Notes under the pieces: generated by a model
The model's input: only the letters and a program-made list of their open reading frames with translations
Databases searched by the model: none
Told to the model about the DNA's origin: nothing
Program-made: the position numbers and the translations under genes
In this document: positions 38,090 to 46,790 of the stretch, piece after piece
How positions within the stretch are numbered: the stretch's first letter is position 1
Layout: each line of letters starts with the position of its first letter
Source: Tolypeutes matacus
Taxonomy: Eukaryota > Chordata > Mammalia > Cingulata > Chlamyphoridae
Reading direction: 5' to 3'
DNA length: 64,000 bases
Assembly: GCA_026826555.1 (NCBI GenBank)
Contig: JAKSZT010054457.1
Location: 7,080,535-7,144,534, forward strand

Positions 38090-39161
38090 CAAGTAATTCC
38101 TTGAGAATAATAAAACTGATGTTAATGGATTAAACTTACCAGTTAAGATACACAGATTGGCAGAATGGAAAAGGAAATATGACCCACCTATATGTTGTCT
38201 ACAAGAAACCCTCCTTAGACCCAGGGACATAAGGAGGCTGAAAGTGAATGGCTGGAAAACAATCTTATAAACAAACAATAACCAAAAAAGGGCAGGAGTA
38301 ACTATCCTAATATCGGACAAAATAGACTTTAAATGCAAAACTATTGTAAGATACAAAGATGGGCACTATATATTAGTAAAAGGAGTAATCTTCCAAAAAG
38401 AGAGAACAATCATGAACATTTATGCACCAAATCAGATTGCCTCAAAATACATGAGGCAAACACTGGTAAAACTAAGTGGAGAAACAAATGCCTCTACACT
38501 TATAGTGGGGGACTTTAATACACCATTATCAACATTAGACAGAACATCTAGACAGAGAATCAATAAAGAAACAAAGACTCTGAATAATATATTAGAGGAC
38601 CTGGACCTAATAGACATATACAGAGCTCTACACCCAAATACAGCAGTATATACATTCTTCTCGGATCATTCTCCAAGATAGACCACATGCTAGGCCTCAG
38701 AAAAATGCTCAATGAATTCAGAAAGACTGAAATTATACAAAGTAATTTCTCTGACCACAATGGAATGAAGCTGGAAATCAGTAAGGGCCAAAGAACCAGA
38801 TAAGACACAAAGATGGAAGTTAACACACTCTTAGATAAACAGTGGGTCAAGGAGGAAATCTCAAAAGAAATCAGTAACTACCTTGAAACAAATGAAAATG
38901 AAAATACAACATTATCAAAACCTATGGAATGCAGCAAAAGCTGTACTGAGAGGCAAACTCATAGCCCATAAATGCATATATCAAAAAAGGAAGAAAGAGC
39001 TAAAATCAAAGACTTTACTGCACACCTGGAAGAATTAGAAAAACAACAACACACTAACCCCAAAGGAAGTAGAAAGAAGGAAATAACAAAGATTAGAAAA
39101 GAACTAAATGAAATAGAAAATAAGAAAACACTAGAAAAAATAAACCAAACCAAAACCAGTT
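38090..39161 (+). pseudogene. L1 ORF2, 5' part (endonuclease)
   Basis: Endonuclease domain of the split ORF2. Pieces at 38333-38518 and 38412-38681 read NIYAPNQIASKYMRQTL and [20 protein letters not shown], including the GDFN catalytic-type motif. The reading then shifts, and 38972-39161 continues with [20 protein letters not shown]. The provirus enters directly after the endonuclease and its linker, at the CCAGTT duplicated as TSD (39156-39161). Confidence 0.88.
39156..39161. repeat. Proviral target-site duplication, left copy
   Basis: CCAGTT, repeated exactly at 44107-44112. A single copy fits the ORF2 sequence of the other L1s at this place. A 6-bp duplication is usual for betaretroviruses such as MMTV and type D viruses and for HERV-K. 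Confidence 0.95.
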
Positions 39162-39638
39162 TGTGGTTGTTCCGAACCACTTGTTGGCGGAAGGGGAACG
39201 CTGAGCGGCAACCAGCGTTCGGGGGCCCAGACGGCGTGGAGGGCGCACGGATGAAAGACCACCGCAGAGACGAGGTAAATACGCAGGTCTAATTTATTAA
39301 GGGAAGTACAGATGCTTATATGGGGTTATGGGCGGGGAAGGAAGGCGGGGCTGGCCATGATAGGCCGGGAGCAGTTTCCACGCCTTCTAAGGTGTGGCCT
39401 TGGCGCTGCGGCTCTCCCTAGCTGTGTGGGGAGGGGGGAGGGTGAGTGTGGGCAGGCTTCTTCTGGTTATCAGCAAGCAGATGTTGGTTGCCTGGGCGAG
39501 GCTGAGGGCGGTGCGCCCGTTCCATGGCTGAGGGCAGTACGCCTGTTCCAGCCGCCCTATACCCGAGTGGTGGGCTGCGCATATCCCCCACTGGGTGCGG
39601 CTATGCCTGCTGGCCAGACTTCAGCCTGCCTTACCTCA
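39162..39638 (-). repeat. 3' LTR of the provirus
   Basis: 477 bp, TG...CA. On the minus strand it begins TGAGGTAAGGCAGGCTG. From 39233 to 39638 it differs from the other LTR at about 15 positions and one indel, many of them C/T or G/A changes. The last about 71 bases of U5 (39162-39232) do not match the other LTR. They contain an 8-bp stem (GAACGCTG/CAGCGTTC) with a 9-nt loop. TATA-like and AATAAA signals are at 39316-39321 and 39293-39298. Confidence 0.93.
39293..39321 (-). promoter_or_regulatory. TATA box and AATAAA of the 3' LTR
   Basis: Minus-strand CATATAAG (plus-strand cttatatg around 39316-39321; one base weaker than in the other LTR) and AATAAA at 39298-39293. The poly(A) signal lies only about 20 bases downstream of the TATA box, giving a short R, as in betaretroviral LTRs. 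Confidence 0.75.
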
Positions 39639-39655
39639 TTTCCCCGTTCTTTTTT
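39639..39655 (-). other. Polypurine tract
   Basis: Minus-strand AAAAAAGAACGGGGAAA directly against the 3' LTR, one C in 17 bases. In retroviruses this is the plus-strand DNA primer. Its position confirms the LTR boundary. Confidence 0.85.
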
Positions 39656-39731
39656 ATTTATGAGCTAGTAGCTTTTGACTTTGGAGAGACCGCAGAATGT
39701 GGCACGCACCATAGAAGACGCGGAAAAGGAG

Positions 39732-41880
39732 TTAAAAGGCTGTGGGTGATGGGACAGGCGAGTGGCTGCCTGGCCCTGGAGAGCAGCGGCTGTAGTGGTA
39801 GGGCTTAGGGTGAACGAAGTTTCGGAGGATCTGTTTCTTGCGAGGTCTTGGACTGGAGGAAGCAGGAGTGGACGGTGTTGTGGGCGGGTTCTCAGAGCTG
39901 AATCTGCTTGAGGGCGAGGGCAGCAGGGGAGGCCGAGGTAACAGGAGGCGCGGGGCTCCTGCGGGGAGAACAGGCGGAGGGGGGCCGGGAGGACGAGGGG
40001 GGATGGCTGCGGGAGGAACGGGTGCGGGGGGGTTGACAAGGCTTGGGGGCGGGCCTTCAGTGGTGGCAAGCCGCTGGTAGTGGACCTGTACAAATGAGGT
40101 GAAAATGGCATTAGCTTGATCTTTTGCGAGTTGGGCGATCTTCTTGATGGCCCATGGTCCGACTGCCAGTGCGACAAGAAGAATGATTAGGGGGCCTAGA
40201 ATAGGGAGGATGTAGGGGAGGAATCCTTGGAATCCCCAGGAGAGGCCTCCCCCCTGGGCTTCTCTCTCCTTTTTTTGTTTCTCCAGCCCGGCTCTTACTT
40301 GGGCTAAATTGTCTTGGATGAGGCCCGAGTAATTAGCATAGAAACAGCATTCTTCACCCAGTGCGGCACAGAGGCCTCCTTCTTTGAGAAAGAGGAGGTC
40401 TAACCCTCTGCGGTTTTGAAGGACTACCTCGGAGAGGGATGTAAGAGATTTTTCTAGGTGGTTAATGGCTGTTTCGAGACGGGCGATATCTTGGTCCACG
40501 GCTGCCCTGAGCGAGGAAAAGGCATTAGCGTGTAGGGTTAGGGCTGCAATTCCGGTGCCGGCTCCTGCAAAACCTAAAAGTGTGGCAATTGTAATGACGG
40601 TGATAGGTTCTCTTTTTTGTATCTAGGTTGGTAGGAGGTGACGCTGCCAAGAATCAAAAAAGTGGTTATTGCTATGGTAGATAATGCGGGGGAGCAGAAC
40701 AGCAAGCACACAGGTTTCGTTGGTGGAGTTGAGGGTGCGAACATTAAGGCATGGGGTAAGGCCTGTGGAGGAACAGATCCATTGTGTGTTATTGTCGGGC
40801 AAGAGAAATTTTGCGGTTGTGTTAGGGGTGGTTGTATGGCTGCAGAGGGTTTTCATGAAGGGAATAACAGTGCCTCCGATTTTAGTGATACAGTGTCCGC
40901 TTTGAGAGACAGCCTGGATTGTTAGTCCTATTTGGGTTTGGTTCCAATTGCAAGAGGCAGGAGCGTCTTCTGAGGAGGGTTGATAGGAGGCATTAGTGGC
41001 TATAGCCTCGTAGTAAGGCATTGAGGAGGAGAGGCACAGCCAACAGCTAGCGGTAAGGTTGGGGTTGGAGGAATTAAGCGTGGAAAAAGAGGCGTTGACT
41101 AAGGACAGAAGCGGGTTATGGATTTGTAGCGGGGGTAGTGGGGTAGGAGGGGCGGCGATGGAGTTGTTGGGGTTAGAAGAGTGATTGTTAGTATTTGCTG
41201 CAGGGGAGGGAAGAGGAGGTGCAGGAATAGAGTGAGGGTTGAGGACTGGGTTGGGGCCAACGGAAATTGGGGGAGTGGGGGTGGGGGCCTTTTTTTGTAT
41301 TATGAACAGGCCGCCGTAATCATAGCTTTCCATGTATAGCCGAAGGCCGTATGTACGGCCCTCTAGCCAGGCAGTGCTGGAAGGGTTTTTAACAGTGAGG
41401 ACAATTATATCCCATCAGGAGCTATTCGCAGTTTTGAAGGTAAGGTAGGAGTCCCGATTTGGAGCAGCACTCCATCCGTATGCCATGGTTTCACAGCCCC
41501 AGGAGGGGCAGTAGAAGTGTGCAGGGTTGTGGCAGCCTCTGGCGGAGGAAGGGCAGATGTTAAAACCAGAGACCATATGGCCAGTAGGGCTGAGTAAATA
41601 TGTATTATGATGATAACAGCACGATGCCTTGAAGTTTTGTGAGTAAGAATAGCCCATAAGGTTACAGATATGTGCCATGAAGGATGGGGCTTGGGCGGTG
41701 ATGTTGTACTGCAGGATTTTATCTTGGGCCCCAATAACTCTGACTGTCCAATTGAAGGGTTGGTGAGACGAGTTAGAGAGGACAGGCGTAGTGGCCGCGG
41801 AAAGGAGGAGGATTAGTAGGGCTACCAGGTTGATGGGCTGGTTAGGCTGGAGGGGAGTCTGTGCTCGGACTCTGCGATAG
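39732..41880 (-). pseudogene. env: Gammaretrovirus-type env, two in-frame stops
   Basis: A single frame can be followed from about 41880 to 39732, interrupted by a TGA at 41417-41415 and a TAG at 40625-40623. It opens within a leader peptide (hydrophobic LVALLILLLSAA) whose start codon is gone at the gag junction. SU follows, with HFYCPSWGCETMA, a proline-rich hinge, many N-glycosylation sites and the CWLC motif at about 41045-41034. After the second stop come a basic IQKR, a hydrophobic fusion-peptide-like stretch, the LQNRRGLDLLF region with C-X6-CC (about 40370-40344), a membrane span (about 40223-40160) and a YQRL motif. CWLC plus C-X6-CC is the gamma/type D arrangement, with SU and TM disulphide-linked. 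The last about 105 residues are an unusual proline-rich extension. It cannot make a complete Env as it stands. Confidence 0.9.
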
Positions 41881-43466
41881 AGAGCGCAGCAGTATGTACA
41901 TCAAGGCCACTGCAGGCCAGAACCCAGTCATGAATTGTTTTTTCTCGGACGGGAGCAATGGCCTGTTTACAGATAAGGTTGGCGCCTTGTAAGATGAGCT
42001 CTCGGGCAAGGGCTGTTTGGGCTTGTGGGTCTGTGACTTTGCGCTCACAGGACTGGAGGACACGGGAGACGAAGGCAGAGAAATCTTCGTCCTTGTTTTG
42101 CGTGAGCTTGGTGAAATTGTCAGCTTTAATAGCTGAACATGAGCGAAAAGCCCGGAGGGCGAGGTCACGCAGTTGAATCCAGAAGCCGGCCGGGACTTGC
42201 TGGTAGACTATATGGTTGGCAAATTGGCCGGAACCGGTGAAGGCGTCGGCCGGGATTTGTATACCGGCTGTGGTGTTAGTGGCAACCTGTTTTTCTGCCT
42301 CAGCATGAAAGTGGGCTCTCCAGTCTATAAATTGGCCAGGAGTGAGGATACCCCGAGCCAAGGAGGTCCAATCATAAGGGATACAGAGGTTTGTGGAAAT
42401 CTCTTCTAACATTTGCATGGCATATGGACTTCCCAACCCGTCTTCCTTAACTGCCTTTCTAACGCGTTTAATGTCTTGTGGGTCATGGGGATACCACGGG
42501 AGTGTGCGCTGTGGGGAGGGAGTGACATTTAGGGGGAAGCAGGAGATGGGAAGGGGTAGGGCGCTTGGGGTAGCGCCACCGGCTGGCGGGGGTGTTTGCG
42601 CTGGGGCGGGAGTGAAAGGGTTGGTGTTTGGGTTAGCGGAGCACTGAGGGAGGCTCGTTATAGGCGCCCAGGGATTGGGCGGAGGACTAGCCCAGGGGTT
42701 TGCAGGGAAGGGTGCCCAAGCGGATGTGGCTGCAGGGTCAGCTGGGGCACAAAATGGCCGCTCGGAATTACAAGATGGCTGACCAGGTGCGCGCGCACCG
42801 AAGGCATTACAAAATGGCTGTTTGGGCTCATAAAATGGCCGACCTGACGTATGCACGTCGGCAGCGTCAGAGGGCCCGCCTGTTTTTTTTGCTCTCAACA
42901 GGAAGGGGCGGGTAGAGGGGGGTTACCACCCTATGGGGCGGTTCTAGTTCCTTCTTAAACGACTTCCTGTTTTTCGTCGGGGAAGAAGGAGGAAGTTCGC
43001 CATCTTGGTGGGGCTTAAGGTTGGTTTGTTTGGGCGGGTCTAGTTCGAGCGCGTTGTTAAGCTGCTCGATAAGAGACTCCACATCAGAGTCTTGGTCTGA
43101 ATCGGAGCCAGACTTGGGGCAAGAGGGAGATGCCTTTTCTTCCTTATCACGTAACTTAGAGGACAGAACCTGGGACGTGGGGGGGCGAGAGCCCTGGAGA
43201 CAGGAGCGGATGGTAATCAGCGTAGGCACAAGGCCGGGGGGCAAATGCTTCCCTTCGTGTTCCATGGCATTGGTAACACGGTCGATAAGGCGTAAATAAG
43301 TATCGGGGTCCCAAAGGTGGCAAGTTGTGAGCCAAGGGTTAAAAGGAAGGAGAAGGTCCCAATAAACTTGTAGTTGGTGAATTGAAACCTTGCACTTGTG
43401 GGTATCTAGAAGTCTGGCAAGAGCGCGGACTTGGGGCGCTTGGCGAGATGATAGCCTACCGCCCAT
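41822..43466 (-). pseudogene. gag: Betaretrovirus-like gag, frame-broken and truncated
   Basis: Starts MGGRLSS at 43466, with a Gly-2 suited to myristoylation, and gives a matrix-like region of about 90 residues, then an acidic and proline-rich region ending with a YPPL motif (possible late domain of the YPxL kind). At an A8 run (42890-42883) the frame moves by one. The second frame, to 41822, has two 20-residue repeats (...RPFYEPKQPFCNA / ...QPSCNSERPFCAP), a Pro/Asn/Trp-rich stretch and a capsid region. The capsid has the major homology motif Q-x3-E-x7-R at codons 267-279 of the second frame (about 42100-42062). The match to betaretroviral capsids is by motif order. The frame runs across the deletion point into env sequence read out of frame and stops at 41824-41822. 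No nucleocapsid zinc knuckles remain. Confidence 0.85.
42741..42860 (+). repeat. 20/60-bp degenerate tandem repeat with YY1-like sites
   Basis: Inside gag. Plus-strand (A/T)AAATGGC(C/T) or AAGATGGCT cores occur at 42751, 42772, 42811 and 42832, so they lie on a 20-bp grid with one position missing. The 60-bp units 42761-42820 and 42821-42880 start alike and give the two related 20-residue units in Gag. The cores fit the YY1 motif (AAnATGGC). Confidence 0.7.
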
Positions 43467-43614
43467 TTTAGGCCTTGTGGAGCCGGGAAGGTTGGGGCCC
43501 TTACCTAGCGAGCGCGGCGATCGGGTAGCATCAGCTACCGGGGGTTCTGAGCAGAACGGTGAGACGGATGCACCGAATTTCGGGGTAGGGTCTTACCCGT
43601 TCACGGCGGGCAGG
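43467..43614 (-). other. Proviral leader between primer-binding site and gag
   Basis: About 150 bases, GC-rich. By position it would hold the splice donor and packaging signal. No donor can be fixed by eye. Confidence 0.6.
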
Positions 43615-43632
43615 GCCCCACGTTAGGCGCCA
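43615..43632 (-). other. Primer-binding site, tRNA-Lys type
   Basis: Minus-strand TGGCGCCTAACGTGGGGC, two bases after the U5 end. From memory it fits the tRNA-Lys(1,2) 3' end at 17 of 18 positions. That primer is used by type D and related betaretroviruses, in agreement with gag. Confidence 0.85.
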
Positions 43633-43634
43633 AC

Positions 43635-44106
43635 TGCGGCCAGGGGTGCGTCCTGTCTGGTCGGGGTAGGAGAGGCCTAGGCTCCTACGGGGGCTTGCAG
43701 GCGTGGAGGGCGCACGGCGGAAAGAACCACCGCGGAGACGAGGTAAGCACGCAGGTCTAATTTATTAAGGGAAGTACAGATGCTTATATAGGGTTATGGG
43801 CGGGGAAGGAAGGCAGGGCTGGCCGTGATAGGCCGGGAGCAGTTTCCACGCCTTCTAAGGTGTGGCCTTGGCGGTGCGGCTCTCCCTAGCTGTGTGGGGA
43901 GGGGGGAGGGTGAGTGTGGGCAGGCTTCTTCTGGTTATCAACAAGCAGATGTTGGTTGCCTGGGTGAGGCTGAGGGCGGTGCGTCCGTTCCATGGCTGAG
44001 GGCAGTATGCCCGTTCCAGCCGCCCTATACCCGAGTGGTGGGCTGCGCATATCCCCCACTGGGCGCGGCTATGCCTGCTGGCCAGACTTCAGCCTGCCTT
44101 ACCTCA
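43635..44106 (-). repeat. 5' LTR of the provirus
   Basis: 472 bp, TG...CA, directly followed by the primer-binding site on the proviral strand. U3 and R match the other LTR. The last about 64 bases of U5 (43635-43698) do not, and form their own 7-bp stem (GTAGGAG/CTCCTAC) with a 9-nt loop at the same position after a CCCCC run. The long open frame on the plus strand (43825-44148) is a GC-rich shadow that also appears over the other LTR. Confidence 0.93.
43761..43790 (-). promoter_or_regulatory. TATA box and AATAAA of the 5' LTR
   Basis: Minus-strand TATATAA at 43790-43784 and AATAAA at 43766-43761. The two are about 18 bases apart, so R is short and the poly(A) signal is at or just before the start of R, as in MMTV-like LTRs. 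Confidence 0.8.
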
Positions 44107-44112
44107 CCAGTT
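44107..44112. repeat. Proviral target-site duplication, right copy
   Basis: CCAGTT, followed at once by resumed L1 ORF2 sequence (tctttgagaagatcaataaa). Confidence 0.95.
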
Positions 44113-46790
44113 TCTTTGAGAAGATCAATAAAATTGACAAACCCTTAGTAAACTAACAAAAGAAAAAAAGAGAAGGTGCAAATACACAAAATAAGAAATG
44201 AGGAAGGGGATATCACCACTGATCCCACTGAAATAAAGAGTATCATAAGAGGATATTTTGAAAACTTATATGCCAAAAAGAAGAATAATTTGGAGGAAAT
44301 GGACAAATTCCTAGCACCTCACAAGCAGCCTACATTGACAAAAGAGGAAATTGATGATCTATGCAGACTAATTACAAGCAAAGAGTTAGAATCAGTCATC
44401 AAAACCCTCACAACTAAGAAGAGCCCAGGACCAGATGGCTTCACGGGTGAATTCTACCAAACATTCTGGAAAGAATTAATACCAATCCTGCTTAAATTCT
44501 TCCAAAAAATAGAAGTAGAAGGAACATTGCCTAACTCATTCTATGATGTCAACATTACCCTAACACCAAAGTCAAACAAAGATGCCACAAGAAAGGAAAA
44601 CTATAGATCAATCTCTCTAATAAACCTACATGCTAAAATCCTCAAAAAAAAAAAAAAAAATACTTGCTAATCACATTCAACAACACATCAAATGAATTAT
44701 ACATGATGACCAAGTGGGTTTCATCCCAGATATGCAAGGATGGTTCAACATAAGAAAATCAATCAACGTAATATACCACATAAACAGATCAAAAGAAAAA
44801 ATCACATGATTGTTTCTACAGCTGCAGAAAAAGCATTCAACAAAATACAGCACCCTTTACTGATAAAAACATCGCAAAAGATGGGTATAGAAGGAAACTT
44901 TCTGAACATGATAGAGGGTATATATGAAAAACCCACAGCTTTTATCATATTCAATATTGAAATCCTAAAAGCTTTCCCTCTAAGATTTGGAATGAGACAA
45001 GGATGCCCACTATTACCGCTCCTATTAAACATTGTGGTGTAAATACTTCCTCGAGCACTGAGGCAAGAAAAAGATATAAAAGGCATCCAAATTGGAAAGG
45101 AAGAAGTAAAAATTTCACTATTTGCAGGCTACATGATCCTAAATATAGAAAGCCCTGAGAAATCTACAACAAAACTTCTAGAACTTATAAATGAGTTCAG
45201 TAAATGTTCAGGTTATAAGCTCAGAGTGTGAAAATCAGCATTTCTGTACACAATAATGAGCAATCTGAGGAGGAAATAAAGAAAAAAATACCATTTACAA
45301 TAGTAACTAAAAGAATCAAATACCTAGGAATAAATTTAACTAAAGATGTAAATGACTTATACACAGAAAACTACACAACACTGTTAAAGGAAATCAAAGA
45401 AGACTTAAATAAATGGAAGAACATGCCCTGTTCATGGATAGGAAGACTAAACATCATTAAGATGTCTAACTTACCCAAACTAATCTACAGATTTAATGCA
45501 ATCCCCCCAAAAATCAGCACAGCATTTTTTACTTAATTGGAAAAACTAACTATGAAATTTATTTGGAAGGGCAAGAGGCACTGAATAGCCAAAGACATAT
45601 TGAAAAGAAAAATGAAATCAGAGGACTCACACTACCTGACTTTAAATCATTCTACAAAGCTACAGTGGTCAAAATTGCATGGTATTGGCACAAGGATAGA
45701 CATACCAACCAACGGAACTGAACTGAGAGATGTGATATAGATCCTCGCATATATGGTAATTTGATATTCAACAAAGCCACCAAGCCCAATCAACTGGGAG
45801 AGAATGGCCTCTTCAGCATATGGTCCTCGGATAACTGGATATCCATATCCAAAAGAATGAGAGAGAAACACCATCTCACACCTTATACAAAAATCAATTC
45901 AAGATGGATCAAAGATCTAAATATAAGAGCCAAGACCATAAAGACTTTGGAAGATAATGTAGGGAAACATCTACAGGACCTTGTAATAGGAAATGGTTTC
46001 ATCAACTTCACACCCAAAGCATGAGCAGCGAAAGAAAAAATAGCTAAATGGGATCTCCTCAAAGTTAAAAATTTTTTACCTCAAAGGAAGTTATCAAGAA
46101 GGTAAAAAAGCAGCCTACCCAATGGGAGAAAATATTTAGCAACCATATATCTGATAGGAGCCTAATACCCAGCATATATAAAGAAATCCTACACCTCAAA
46201 AATAAAAAGACAAATAATCCATTTAAAAAAGGGGCAAGCGACTTGAAAAGACACTTCTCAAAGGAAGACATACAAATGGCTAAAAACCACATGAAAAGAT
46301 GCTCAACATCACTACCTATTAGGGAAATGCAAATCAAAACTACAGTGAGATACCATCTTACACCAATTAGACTGGCAGCTATTAAACAAACAGAGGACTA
46401 CAAGTGTTGGAGAGGATGTGGAGGAATGGGAACCCTCATCCATTGTTGGTGGAAATGTAGAATGTTCCCTTCATTGTGGAGGACAGTTTGGAGGTTCCTC
46501 AAAAAACTAACTATAGAACTACCATATGATCCAGCAATTCCACTGCTGGGTATATACCCAGAAGAAGTGAAAGCAAGCAAGGACACAAACACATATATGC
46601 ACACCAATGTTCATAGCGGCATTATTCACTATTGCCAAAAGTTGGAATCAACCCAAGTGCCCATCAACAGACGAATGTATAAACAAAATGTAGTACATAC
46701 ATACAATGGAATATTACTCAGCTGTAAGAAGGAATACAGTGTTAACATATGGGATAACATGGATGAATCTTGAGGACCTTATTTGAGTGA
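44107..46790 (+). pseudogene. L1 ORF2, 3' part (reverse transcriptase and C-terminus)
   Basis: Continues the ORF2 cut at 39161. 44176-44670 carries the RT N-part ([20 protein letters not shown]). An A run (44645-44661) then breaks the frame. The RT core continues at 44740-45042 with [14 protein letters not shown]. The catalytic FADD position reads FAGY at about 45119-45131, so the enzyme would be dead even in frame. Thumb and C-terminal parts follow at 45228-45536 and 46243-46773, the last with [18 protein letters not shown]. Both ORF2 parts add up to about 3.75 kb, the usual ORF2 length. Confidence 0.88.

Larger units (their letters stand above)
39162..44106 (-). mobile_element. Chimeric endogenous retrovirus (beta-like gag, gamma-type env), pol deleted
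   Basis: 4945 bp, minus strand. The order is 5' LTR 44106-43635, primer-binding site, leader, gag, env, polypurine tract, 3' LTR 39638-39162. Both LTRs begin TG and end CA, and the 6-bp TSD is intact, so the copy came in by normal integration. Gag, the primer-binding site, the TSD length and the LTR layout are betaretrovirus-like; Env is of the gammaretrovirus/type D kind. The gag zinc-finger region, protease and all of pol are missing, so the copy could only ever move with help. I recall a published armadillo betaretrovirus with such a chimeric make-up, but whether this copy belongs to it cannot be decided here. The host L1 is on the opposite strand. Confidence 0.93.

Noticed and set aside
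39312..39668. 118-codon frame repeated at 43825-44148
   Set aside because: Present in both LTRs only because they are copies of one another; it runs against the proviral direction and has no conserved features.
39838..40080. Gly/Arg-rich 80-codon plus-strand frame
   Set aside because: Shadow of the GC-rich proline tail of env on the other strand.
42883..42898. Programmed -1 frameshift in gag
   Set aside because: The heptamer is in the right phase, but the downstream gag frame is not the -1 frame.
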